Shown here: in pieces, positions 1-7,940 of the stretch
Layout: every line of letters starts with the position of its first letter
Position numbering within the stretch: position 1 is the stretch's first letter
From: an uncultured Clostridia bacterium
GTDB taxonomy: Bacteria; Bacillota; Clostridia; Christensenellales; Aristaeellaceae
NCBI GenBank assembly: GCA_934621485.1
Contig: CAKTUS010000005.1
Span: 1-62,038, forward strand
DNA: 62,038 nucleotides
Direction: 5' to 3'
The notes under the pieces: generated by a model
The model's input: only the letters and a program-made list of their open reading frames with translations
What the model was told of the DNA's origin: nothing
Database searches by the model: none
Translations under genes and position numbers: made by a program

Positions 1-91
1 TCCGCTTTTTCAACAACCTGAGCCTTGCGCGGCAAGGCTTTCCTTACGTGCTTTGCCGCAGGCGAGCAGGCAAAGCGTGTCTTTCCTCAAA
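1..91 (+). repeat. Partial mosaic hairpin element at the window edge
   Basis: The first bases carry the tail of the second element family (CTTTTTCAACAACCTGAG) running into the module CCTTGCGCGGCAAGG and then the CTTTGCC...GGCAAAG module of the first family. The same junction occurs at about 14,025-14,061. The element is cut by the window edge, so its left end and flanking duplication cannot be seen. It contains no coding potential that I believe. Confidence 0.6.
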
Positions 92-117
92 ATCCGCGGG
101 CCATACAGCCCGCGGAT
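92..117 (-). terminator. Hairpin terminator after the AAA ATPase gene
   Basis: A perfect 10-bp stem (ATCCGCGGGC / GCCCGCGGAT) with a 6-base loop starts 4 bases after the stop codon of the minus-strand AAA ATPase gene. On that strand it is followed by a short TTTT tract. It probably ends the three-gene operon that starts near 5.0 kb. Confidence 0.75.
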
Positions 118-121
118 TTAT

Positions 122-1210
122 TCATTCTTTCGTTTTTTCCGCTTCATCTGTCTTGGGGGAAGCCGTTTCCTTTTCTTCCACGCCGCCGCCAGCAACGCGA
201 ATATCGTCGGCCGTCAGCAAAAGCAGCTCCTCCCGGGTCATTTGCTCCTTTTGAGCCAAACGGTTGGCCTGAGCGCTGACCGCCCGCTCAAACAAATTGC
301 GCACGCCGCGGGCATTGCCAAAGCCCTTAACGTCCAAGCTGTAAAGCGCCAGCAGGCTTTGCAGCAGCGTGCGCGCATCCTCCGCCAGCTGGTAGCCGCT
401 CTTTTGGCACCGCATATCAAAAATGTCCATCATTTCCTGCACGGTGTAATCCGGAAACTCCAGGAAACGGTTGAACCGGCTCTCCAGGCCGGGATTGGAA
501 TGAACAAATTCTTCCATCAGCTCGGTATAGCCCGCCACAATCACAATCAGGTCGTCCCGATGGTCCTCCATGGCCTTCAGCAGGGTATCCACCGCCTCCT
601 GACCATAGTCATTGCCGCCGCGGTTGGTCAGGGCATAAGCTTCGTCGATAAACAGCACGCCGCCCAAGGCTTTTTCAATCACTTCGCTGGTTTTGATAGC
701 AGTTTGGCCCACATAGCCCGCCACCAGACCGCTGCGGTCCACCTCCACCAGCTGTCCCTTGCTCAAAATGCCCAAGGACCGGTAAATGCGCGCCATAAGC
801 CGGGCTACCATGGTTTTGCCGGTGCCGGGGTTGCCGGAAAACACCATGTGCAGGGACAAGTCCTGCACAGGCAAATGATTTTCCTTACGCAGCTTCTGCA
901 CGTTGACCAGGTTGATCAGGCTTTCCACCTCTTTTTTCACGGTGGTCAGGCCGATGTATTCCGACAGTTCCTTTTTCAGGTCTTCAATCTTTTCCGGCGG
1001 CGTTTCCGGCTGCTCGGAGGCTGCCTGCGTTTCCGGCTTTGCCGCCTGCTTGGCAGCGGGCGCTTCGCTCTTGGGGCTTTCAGGCGCAGCCGGGGCCACG
1101 GGCGGCGTAGGCACGCCCCACAAATCATCCGCAATGCGGTTTAAGTTGCTGCGGGTCATCTGATTGATTACGTCCATTTGCAGCCGGATAATTTCATCCT
1201 TGCGATCCAT
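122..1210 (-). CDS. AAA+ ATPase of the SpoVK/CbbX type
   Basis: A 362-residue cytoplasmic AAA+ ATPase. The N-terminal 90 residues are an Ala/Pro/Glu-rich, probably flexible segment. The ATPase domain follows, with Walker A GNPGTGKT, Walker B VLFIDEAYAL, an NPGLESRF sensor/arginine-finger region and a helical lid. This order is typical of the CbbX/SpoVK family, in which hexamers remodel partner proteins. In spore formers SpoVK acts in late sporulation, but family members also occur in non-sporulating Clostridia, so a role in sporulation is not shown here. It is the last gene of a minus-strand operon: the secreted SH3-like protein ends 20 bases upstream, and a terminator hairpin follows its stop codon. 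The family assignment is firm. The client protein is unknown, though the co-transcribed membrane protein with repeated acidic motifs is a candidate partner. Confidence 0.9.
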   Translation of the reverse strand: MDRKDEIIRLQMDVINQMTRSNLNRIADDLWGVPTPPVAPAAPESPKSEAPAAKQAAKPETQAASEQPETPPEKIEDLKKELSEYIGLTTVKKEVESLINLVNVQKLRKENHLPVQDLSLHMVFSGNPGTGKTMVARLMARIYRSLGILSKGQLVEVDRSGLVAGYVGQTAIKTSEVIEKALGGVLFIDEAYALTNRGGNDYGQEAVDTLLKAMEDHRDDLIVIVAGYTELMEEFVHSNPGLESRFNRFLEFPDYTVQEMMDIFDMRCQKSGYQLAEDARTLLQSLLALYSLDVKGFGNARGVRNLFERAVSAQANRLAQKEQMTREELLLLTADDIRVAGGGVEEKETASPKTDEAEKTKE

Positions 1211-1230
1211 GCGCTTTCATCCTTCCTGCG

Positions 1231-3042
1231 TCATTCCTGCATCAAAGCCTTTTGTGGAATAAACAGCCGGCACGTTTTGCCGTCCACGGCGGTTTGTACA
1301 TAGGCCCAATCGTTGCCCATAAAGGCCAGCAGCGTCACTTTCTCCCCCGCCTTCAGGGTACGAATCGTGGCTTTGCCATACAAGGGATCATCGGTAGCGT
1401 CGGCGTCGCTTTGCAGGGTCATGGGCAGGTTGGCAAAGGCCAGCCGGGCCACACCGTCCGGGTTTTCCAGGGTCATATTGTCAATGTAGCCGAAGCGTCC
1501 CCGGGAGCCGTTGCCAATGGTGTAGCTGACCAGCACCCAATTGCCGGCAACGCCGTAAATCGCCACGCTTTCATCCGTGGTTACCTGCGCTTTGCGGTCA
1601 CGCCATGCATCCTCCGAAGGAGCGGAATACACGTCCAACGTACGGGCTTTTTCAAAGGCGGCGTCCCCCAACTGAGCCAGCGTAGGCGCTTCCAACAGCG
1701 CGCGCTCATAGGGCGACAAGGTGGGCGTAGGCGCAACGGTAGGCGTGGGAGAAGGGCTGGGGCTGGGCGAAGGCGTAGGCGCAGGGGTGGGGCTTGGACT
1801 AGGGGTAGGCGTAGGCACAGGGGTGGGCGTAGGCGTTACAAACTCCTCCGGAGCCACAGCCTCGCCCTGACGGTTGAGCACATAGCCGGAAAGCTCGCCG
1901 TTGTCACCCCGAAGGGTAAAGGCGCTGTCGCTGCCAATGTCCAGGCTTCCGTTCAGGCTGTCGCTTTCCAGATAGCCATCGGTAACGCGGTAGTCCTGCA
2001 CCGTAACCGTCAGCAGCTTTCCATCTGCGGTAAACTGATAATAGGTAGAGCCGTCCGTGCCCAGCTGCTTCCACAGGCCGTGAGTGAGCACATCCGCCGC
2101 AATAGCGTCGGTACCTGCCAGCGGCATGGGGGTAGGTGTGGTTACAGGGGGCAGTGTGAAGTTGGGATCCAAGGTACTGGGCGGGCCGGGCGTTACCGTA
2201 GGCATGGCGGTAGCGGCCAGCAGAATTTCCGTAGCTTCATCCGCTCCGCCGATGATTTGCTCCTCGGCGCTAAGCGGCGTTTCCGTCGAATTGTTGCCTT
2301 CATCCGGGTCTCTGATATAGATAGCGGTGGGGCCGTCTGCGCCGCCAATTACGGCGGTCGTCGCCGCCGGCTCCGCAGAGCGGGTCCACACTGGCGTCAG
2401 CGCCAGTTGATTCCAGGGAATATCTACCACCGTCGGCTGGGCAAACAAGGGTTCACCCACATAGATGGTGCGGAAGAAATCCGTCGTCAGGTAGCAGGAG
2501 TCAGGCATGGGCACTTCGCTTGCCGCCTCGGCAAGCAGACCGTCCATCTGCTGCGCCTGAGCAAATACAGCCTGCCGCAAAGCCTCCTCTACCTCTTGGG
2601 GGCTTTGAGCAAACAGGTCGGCCAGCGTCAGCTCCTTCGGCACGCTCAGGTCCACCAAGCGGTAGAAAAGGCGGTACTGCGTCTGATCCGAGCCGGCCGG
2701 CTTTACCCGAATGGTTGCCTCCACGGAAAGGATGCCCGTGATATCCAGCGATGCGTTAAACCCGCCGCGAATGGTGGTTTGCCCCTCCTGCTGGTTGGAA
2801 ACCACGCAAAGAGCCTGAATCTCCTTGGTGATGTGTTCTTCCAGAAAGGCTTGCAGCTGGCTATCCTCACATGTAAAGGTGGGATAGTCCACCACAATGA
2901 GCTGTTCGGCGGACTGGCCTTCCCGATGATTACGCCATACGGTAATGCCGCTGCCGCTGACGTCTGCCTGGCCTTCGCCCAGAGCGGGCAGCGCCGACAG
3001 CGTCAGCAGCGCCGATAGAATCATCGCAAAAAAACGTTTCAT
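1231..3042 (-). CDS. Secreted protein with Pro/Thr linker and SH3-like C-terminus
   Basis: A 603-residue exported protein of unknown function. A signal peptide occupies residues 1-22 (hydrophobic core, cleavage near ALGEG). The N-terminal 200 residues resemble DUF3298/RsiV-like extracellular domains in general composition, but I would not insist on that. The motif IGGADGPTAIYI near residue 235 and a diverged second copy (IIGGADEATEI) about 30 residues later resemble the GGADGPTAI signature of sodium-pumping decarboxylase beta subunits, here in a non-membrane context. A Pro-Thr-Ser repeat linker of about 40 residues (DNA 1,730-1,840) is followed by two SH3b-like beta segments ending in LFIPQKALMQE. 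The gene lies 12 bases after the membrane protein gene and 20 bases before the ATPase gene, so the three are probably co-transcribed. Confidence 0.75.
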   Translation of the reverse strand: MKRFFAMILSALLTLSALPALGEGQADVSGSGITVWRNHREGQSAEQLIVVDYPTFTCEDSQLQAFLEEHITKEIQALCVVSNQQEGQTTIRGGFNASLDITGILSVEATIRVKPAGSDQTQYRLFYRLVDLSVPKELTLADLFAQSPQEVEEALRQAVFAQAQQMDGLLAEAASEVPMPDSCYLTTDFFRTIYVGEPLFAQPTVVDIPWNQLALTPVWTRSAEPAATTAVIGGADGPTAIYIRDPDEGNNSTETPLSAEEQIIGGADEATEILLAATAMPTVTPGPPSTLDPNFTLPPVTTPTPMPLAGTDAIAADVLTHGLWKQLGTDGSTYYQFTADGKLLTVTVQDYRVTDGYLESDSLNGSLDIGSDSAFTLRGDNGELSGYVLNRQGEAVAPEEFVTPTPTPVPTPTPSPSPTPAPTPSPSPSPSPTPTVAPTPTLSPYERALLEAPTLAQLGDAAFEKARTLDVYSAPSEDAWRDRKAQVTTDESVAIYGVAGNWVLVSYTIGNGSRGRFGYIDNMTLENPDGVARLAFANLPMTLQSDADATDDPLYGKATIRTLKAGEKVTLLAFMGNDWAYVQTAVDGKTCRLFIPQKALMQE

Positions 3043-3054
3043 GGGTTCGCCTCC

Positions 3055-4950
3055 TTAATACTCGCCGCTAAGGGGAATGGGGCAACTGGAATCTGCCGAC
3101 AGGGCCACATATTCCACCGTTCCGTCTTTTTCCAGGGCAAAAGAGTAAGCCAGGGGCAGCGGGTACTGCTCCGACGCCACCGCGTGTATCGTAAAGCGCG
3201 CGTCGACGCCGCCAAGCGTGGTCTGCTCCCAGGCCAGCTCGCTTTCCATGGGATGAATGGCGTCGTACACACATTCATACAATGGACGGCCATCCACAAG
3301 CAGGCCATATTTGCCGGTTTGCGCGTCCTGCACCACCACGGCCCCGCAATCAGGATAAGCTTCCACCGACGGGGTTTGCAAAAGGGGAGCGTCCGTATTC
3401 GGCAGCCGGTACAGCTGGCCGCTTTGCAGATAGGCCATTCCACAGGCGGAGCCTACCACATCCGCCATATCGGCCGAGGCGGTCCAGCGGGTGAAGGAGC
3501 CGTCCTCCCCCAGCACATACAGCAAATAGCGCTGATCCGGATCACTGCCCGTGTCCACATAGCCAAGGGTATACGCCCCCGTAAAGGGAAACACCCGTGC
3601 AAACCACAGGGGGCTCAATAGCTGCGCGCTGGTATTGATGAAGTTATGGCTGCCGTTCTGCGGGTTTTCCGCAATAGCCCAGCCGTGCTGAAGCGGATGC
3701 AGGGTGAGCTTCGCGCCCAGCTGCTTTTCCAAATCCGCGGTGCGAATCAAAGCCGATCCGTCGCCCGTCACCAGCCAGGGAGCCTGGCGCACGTAAAACG
3801 CGCCCTCTGGCTGAACCATCACGTCTCCTTTGGCAAGCCCTTCAAAATAGCACAGCAGCCTGCCTTCCGCCGTGAACAGGTAGTAATCGTACAGCCCATC
3901 CTGGCGGGGCGAAACGGTTACCACGTTGCTTTCCGTTACAATGCAGGGGTCCATGGCAACCGTACCGCACAACTGGCTGATGGCGTTGCGGGCAACGGGC
4001 GCCAGCTCTGCTTCAGCAGGCAGGGTATACGCCCGAATGGTTTCAGCCGTCTGCGGCGCTTCGGCGGCCTGCGGCGTTTCCGTAGCGGCAGGCTCCAGCC
4101 CCAGCAGCGTCTGCAACGGCTGACGAAGCAGGCACAACGCGCCCGCAAACGCAAGCACGCCAAAGCCCACAAGCAGATTTCGCACCAGTCGTTTCTTCCG
4201 GCGACGCTTTGCCGGCGCTTCGCTCTGCACCTGGTAGGCCAGGCCGTCCGTTTGCAGCGTCTCCCGGCGTTCCTCCTGGGACCAGGTAGCCTCTCGGGGA
4301 CGGTATACATTTCCCTCGCTCCCGTTTCCGGGCGCGGCGCTTTTGTTATCCTCCGCATGCAAAGCGGAAGCGTAGGCGTACAAATTCATGCTGGAAGCCG
4401 GTGCAAAAGCAGGGCCATCCAACGATGAAGGCTCGTCCGCCTGGATATCCCGGCGATAATAGGCTGAAAAATCAGGTTCTTCAGTCTGTTGGTTCTGCCA
4501 GGCTTCTTCCTGTCCCCAGCCCGGCTCCGCCCCGTCGATTTTCTCCCCGGCATCCGCCGACGGAACAGGCTCCCCGTTGGGCGTGTAGCCGCTCCAATCC
4601 GCCGCCGCTTCTTCGCCGAAGGAAGCGCCGCCGCTTTCCTCGTTGGGCGTGTAGCCGCCCCAATCCGCAGCCGTTTCATTACCGGCCGAAAGGCGAGTCT
4701 CCTCGTTGGGCTCATAGCCCTCCCATTCCCCTATCGTCTCTTCATTGGGCGTATAGGGATACGGCTGTTCGTTGGGCGTGAAGGGCTGTGCCGAGGCAAG
4801 GGGCCTTTGGAAGGGCGCATGCCGCTCGGGCGGCGCAGGCTGGTTTTCTTCTGTCATTGGCTGCTGCGCAATGTCCCGCGCTGCATACAGCCGCTGCACA
4901 TCCGCCCGGCGGCGGGAACGGGACCTGGGGGCAGAATGGTTCTCCGTCAT
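3055..4950 (-). CDS. Single-pass membrane protein with PNEE repeats and WG-like ectodomain
   Basis: A 631-residue protein. I chose the ATG at 4950 (MTENHSAP) because AAGGAGG precedes it and because the longer reading frame would run into the promoter at 5006-5034. The cytoplasmic N-terminus is basic, then acidic, and carries about five copies of a short motif of the form W-x-G-Y-x-PNEE (roughly residues 65-150). One transmembrane segment (LLVGFGVLAFAGALCLL, about residue 260) follows an RRKKR cluster. The extracellular part resembles degenerate WG/KWG beta repeats, for example GKYGLLVDGRPLYECVYDAI. It is the first gene of the operon leading to the SH3-like protein and the AAA ATPase. The function is unknown; the repeats look like docking sites for a cytoplasmic partner. 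Confidence 0.75.
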   Translation of the reverse strand: MTENHSAPRSRSRRRADVQRLYAARDIAQQPMTEENQPAPPERHAPFQRPLASAQPFTPNEQPYPYTPNEETIGEWEGYEPNEETRLSAGNETAADWGGYTPNEESGGASFGEEAAADWSGYTPNGEPVPSADAGEKIDGAEPGWGQEEAWQNQQTEEPDFSAYYRRDIQADEPSSLDGPAFAPASSMNLYAYASALHAEDNKSAAPGNGSEGNVYRPREATWSQEERRETLQTDGLAYQVQSEAPAKRRRKKRLVRNLLVGFGVLAFAGALCLLRQPLQTLLGLEPAATETPQAAEAPQTAETIRAYTLPAEAELAPVARNAISQLCGTVAMDPCIVTESNVVTVSPRQDGLYDYYLFTAEGRLLCYFEGLAKGDVMVQPEGAFYVRQAPWLVTGDGSALIRTADLEKQLGAKLTLHPLQHGWAIAENPQNGSHNFINTSAQLLSPLWFARVFPFTGAYTLGYVDTGSDPDQRYLLYVLGEDGSFTRWTASADMADVVGSACGMAYLQSGQLYRLPNTDAPLLQTPSVEAYPDCGAVVVQDAQTGKYGLLVDGRPLYECVYDAIHPMESELAWEQTTLGGVDARFTIHAVASEQYPLPLAYSFALEKDGTVEYVALSADSSCPIPLSGEY

Positions 4951-5005
4951 GGTAGCGCCTCGTCCTCCTTCAAATCTCCGCGTCATTGGGATAGGATCAC
5001 TCTTA

Positions 5006-5034
5006 ACCATAGCACGAAACGCATGCAGCGTCAA
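5006..5034 (-). promoter_or_regulatory. Promoter of the 5.0-0.1 kb operon
   Basis: On the minus strand TTGACG (5029-5034) and TATGGT (5006-5011) are separated by exactly 17 bases. This gives a leader of about 50 bases before the ATG at 4950. Confidence 0.65.
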
Positions 5035-5154
5035 GGTTTGGGCGCGTCTCGGCTATGTTGCTCATTGTAAAAAGTAGCGACGTTTGCATCCTTCCCAGTT
5101 TTCCTCTACTCTACCACAATAACCCATATAAAAAGAAGAGAGCAGACTTTCTCT

Positions 5155-5600
5155 GACCGTCAAAAAACACTTGCGGCGAGCTTTTCCGCCAAAAGCGCAG
5201 GTTGAAGTGGAGGGGCAGGAGGCATAGAGACAGTTCTATCCCGGAAAGGAGAACTGCCGTTATTTTGCGCATTTCGCACTCCACCTCGCGAAGCGCCTAT
5301 GGCGGCGGCGCCCGCTATGCGCCCATTTTCTGCCAGCGATTGCCCATGTTGTAGGGACGGAAACATGAAGCCTTCTGCGCTTTTCTTTTCCCGCGAACCG
5401 GCGCAGCCCGGTTCGCAAGCGCGGACACTCCTATTGCTTTTTCGACAGGCTAAGCCTCTTTCAAAAAGCGCCCTTTGCCTGCATCTCCGAGCGGCAAAGA
5501 ACATAAGCAATTCCTTGTTGAGTAAAGCACCGGAAACGGCACGCCCGCCGCCGGGTTCGGAATGAATGTTTCGATACTGTCAGGGTTGACAGGCAGAGAC
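5155..5600. repeat. Degenerate mosaic elements in an 800-bp gene-free stretch
   Basis: Between the promoter at 5.03 kb and the terminator at 5.76 kb I see no gene. Pieces of both repeat families are recognisable: GACCGTCAAAAAAC near 5,156; GTGGAGGGGCAGGAGGCA at about 5,208-5,224, matching the family-2 core at 18,669; an inverted end CTTTTTCGACAGGCT near 5,440; and a reversed family-1 piece GCCGCCGGGTTCGGAATGAA near 5,545. They are eroded, and element boundaries cannot be set. Confidence 0.5.
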
Positions 5601-5754
5601 GGAACCATCCCTTTCTCCGGCATGGTAAAAAACAGACTTTCTCAAAGCGCCGCAGGTTTGACCCACGAAACCGGCATGCCGCCCGACTGTACCGCCGATA
5701 AGCTGGCAGCGCCCATCTCCAAAAGCCGGTTTTTTTCCAACGTTCAGAAAAACA

Positions 5755-5804
5755 AACGGGCCGCGAAGCTGCTGCAATCTCGTCAGCTTCGCGGTCCGTT
5801 TTTC
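5755..5804. terminator. Bidirectional terminator after tctA
   Basis: A 17-bp stem (AACGGGCCGCGAAGCTG / CAGCTTCGCGGTCCGTT, one mismatch at G/T) has T-tracts on both sides. It lies 39 bases after the stop of the minus-strand TctA gene, so it should end the cupin-AEC-TctCBA transcript. Confidence 0.8.
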
Positions 5805-5842
5805 TCGCGCCTTTTTCGCTCCGAAAAGCCAGAAGGCTAAAC

Positions 5843-7351
5843 TTAGTTTTCTTTCGGCTGCGCAGCGGCCTTCTTGGCCTTGCGGCGCTCCATCACGGGA
5901 GTCAGCACGTCTTTGAGCACCACGATCACCAGCAGCGCAATCAGCACCAGAGAGATGGGACGGGTGACAAAGGGAGCCAGACTGCCGCGACCGGCCAGAA
6001 TGGCGCGGCGGAAGTTGGAGTCAATCAGTTCCTTGCCAACCACCAGGCCCAGCACCATGGGCGAAATCGGGATTTTTGTCTTTTTCATCAGCAGGCCGAT
6101 GATGCCGAACACAAACATAACCACGATATCGCTTTCACGGGAGGAGTTGCTGAACGCGCCCATGGAGCACAGGCAGATAACTGTGGCCATGATAATGGGC
6201 AGCGGCGCGGACAGGGCCTTCAAGATGGGTTTAGACAGGAAGGTGCCAATCAGCAGGAAGAATACGCCGGCCAGCAGGATGCTGAGCACCAGCAGGTAAA
6301 TAAAATGGGGGTTGTTGCTGGCAAAGGTGGCGCCGGTTTGCACGCCCTGCACCGTAAGCACGCCCAGCACCACGGCGGTAATGCCGTCGCCGGGAATACC
6401 CAGAGCCAGCAGGGGCGCGTAAGCGCCGGGGGCGCAGGCGTTGTTGGAGGCTTCCGAACCAATCAGGCCCTCCACGCAGCCCTTGCCAAACTCGTCCTTG
6501 TGCTTGCTGCCGGACTGAGCCTGGTTATAGCCTACCCAGGAGGCAATATTGGAGCCAACGCCGGGAATTACGCCAATCAGGAAGCCGATGACGGATACCT
6601 TCAGCGTGGTCCACTTGTTGTCCCAGATTTCCTTGAAGGCAAACAGCTTGCCCTTCTTCACAGGCATGGGGTCGGCCTTGATGTTGGACAGGGTGGTGAA
6701 CACCTCGCTCATGCCGTACAAACCCACCATGGCGGGAATCAGGCCGATGCCGTCCTTCAGCGCACGGATGCCCAGGGTGAAGCGCATACCGCCCGCGCCG
6801 TAGATGGGGTCAGAGCCCACAAAGGAGAAAATCAGACCCATACAGGCGGACAGCAGGCCCTTTTTGAAGTCGCCGCGGGACAATTGAGCGCAGATAACCA
6901 GACCGAAAATGGAGAACCAGAACATTTCCCAGGAGCCAAAGTACAGCACCATGCTCAGGGTAACCGGGAAGATGATGAGGAGCAGAATGGCGCCGATGGT
7001 ATTGCCCCAGAAGGAGGCCATCACGTTTACAGCCAGGGCCTTTTGACCCTCGCCCCGCTTGGCCATGGGGAACGCCTCGATGGCTGTGGCCGCTGATGCG
7101 GGCGTGCCGGGAATGTTCAAAATGGAGGCGGAAATGCTGCCGCCGTAGGTGCTGCCCACCTGAGTGGCCGCCATGAACATCACCGCGTGGGTCACATCCA
7201 TGGTCAGGGCGAAGGTGGCCATCAGGGCGGCGGTGGTGGTGGAAGAAATGCCGGGCAGCGCGCCGCCGATGATGCCAATGGCCACGCCCGCCATCAACAG
7301 CAGAATGATATCCGGCGTGAGGGATTCAAAAATCTTTTGCAAAATTTCCAT
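5843..7351 (-). CDS. tctA: Tripartite tricarboxylate transporter, large permease TctA
   Basis: A 502-residue integral membrane protein of the TctA family with about 10-12 membrane segments. The hallmark glycine/proline-rich motifs are present: GIIGGALPGISSTTTAALMA near residue 25, YGGSISASILNIPGTPASAAT near residue 70, and a second PGVGSNIASWVGYNQA region near residue 265. TctA forms the translocation channel of sodium- or proton-driven, binding-protein-dependent carboxylate transporters together with TctB and the periplasmic-type receptor TctC. It is the last gene of the operon and starts 15 bases after tctB. The substrate cannot be read from the sequence; citrate-type carboxylates and aromatic acids are both known for the family. 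Confidence 0.95.
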   Translation of the reverse strand: MEILQKIFESLTPDIILLLMAGVAIGIIGGALPGISSTTTAALMATFALTMDVTHAVMFMAATQVGSTYGGSISASILNIPGTPASAATAIEAFPMAKRGEGQKALAVNVMASFWGNTIGAILLLIIFPVTLSMVLYFGSWEMFWFSIFGLVICAQLSRGDFKKGLLSACMGLIFSFVGSDPIYGAGGMRFTLGIRALKDGIGLIPAMVGLYGMSEVFTTLSNIKADPMPVKKGKLFAFKEIWDNKWTTLKVSVIGFLIGVIPGVGSNIASWVGYNQAQSGSKHKDEFGKGCVEGLIGSEASNNACAPGAYAPLLALGIPGDGITAVVLGVLTVQGVQTGATFASNNPHFIYLLVLSILLAGVFFLLIGTFLSKPILKALSAPLPIIMATVICLCSMGAFSNSSRESDIVVMFVFGIIGLLMKKTKIPISPMVLGLVVGKELIDSNFRRAILAGRGSLAPFVTRPISLVLIALLVIVVLKDVLTPVMERRKAKKAAAQPKEN

Positions 7352-7366
7352 TGTTATCCTCCCTCC

Positions 7367-7846
7367 TTAACGCAACCGCATGCCAAAGGCAACGGCAAAA
7401 ATCAAATACAGAACGCCGGTCACCGCCAGGGCAATGGGAATTGCCCAGTAGGGCTTGATGTGGCGCACATACCCCACGGTAATGCCAAACACCAGCAAGC
7501 CGCTGCTCAGGTAGAAGCCCAAGTACGGGATACCCAGCAGAATGTACACCGCCACAATGGCGATGGCCAAAACGGTTTGGCGCACTTCCTTGTCCGCTAC
7601 GGTAGCCTGGAAGGAGCCCTTGATCTTGGCCGGAGTGGGCCGACCGTTTTTGCGCAGGCTCTGAATGATGCCGCCGGCAGACAAAAGGAACATGAACCCT
7701 TCGGTAATGTAGGGAAGCAGGCGCGGGCTTTCCATCAGCGAAGCGCCCCGCTCCTTGATTTGCAGCGTAAGCACGAACAGCACGATGGTGATAATCATGA
7801 GGACGGAATAGATGAGGACGTCCTTATCCTCCTTGGTCAGGCGCAT
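7367..7846 (-). CDS. tctB: Tripartite tricarboxylate transporter, small permease TctB
   Basis: A 159-residue protein with four hydrophobic segments, the usual size and topology of the TctB subunit. The first helix (residues 11-27) follows a short charged N-terminus, and the last two helices (from about residue 105) are Gly-rich. TctB is required for transport, but its exact role is not settled. It lies between tctC and tctA, separated from tctC by a strong hairpin (7,885-7,913) that could lower permease expression relative to the binding protein. Confidence 0.9.
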   Translation of the reverse strand: MRLTKEDKDVLIYSVLMIITIVLFVLTLQIKERGASLMESPRLLPYITEGFMFLLSAGGIIQSLRKNGRPTPAKIKGSFQATVADKEVRQTVLAIAIVAVYILLGIPYLGFYLSSGLLVFGITVGYVRHIKPYWAIPIALAVTGVLYLIFAVAFGMRLR

Positions 7847-7884
7847 AGGCCATCCCCCTTTCTGAAAAGGATGATGAATCGAAT

Positions 7885-7913
7885 TTGCGGAAGGCCCTAG
7901 CGGCCTTCCGCAA
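7885..7913 (-). promoter_or_regulatory. Intercistronic hairpin between tctC and tctB
   Basis: A perfect 12-bp stem TTGCGGAAGGCC / GGCCTTCCGCAA with a 5-base loop fills the gap between the binding-protein gene and the permease genes. There is no U-tract on the minus strand. It is therefore better read as a 3'-end-stabilising or partial attenuation structure, giving more receptor than permease, than as a full terminator. Confidence 0.65.
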
Positions 7914-7940
7914 TGTTAGAGAAAAAGGATGGTACGCTTT

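Noticed and set aside
1730..1840. Tandem DNA repeat that might be a CRISPR array or a VNTR
   Set aside because: It is the in-frame Pro-Thr-Ser codon run of the protein linker. There are no constant repeats with unique spacers.
1252..3018. Long open frame on the plus strand opposite the secreted SH3-like gene
   Set aside because: Its translation is rich in Arg, Gly, Gln and His with no domain or signal, as expected for the reverse strand of a GC-rich gene. The minus strand has a signal peptide, ribosome-binding site and operon context.
5160..5840. Several 60-115 codon frames in the gene-free region
   Set aside because: They lack ribosome-binding sites, overlap hairpins and repeat modules, and have no recognisable features.
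7885..7913. Full intrinsic terminator between tctC and tctB
   Set aside because: There is no U-tract after the stem on the minus strand and no promoter before tctB, so it is better read as a processing or attenuation hairpin.
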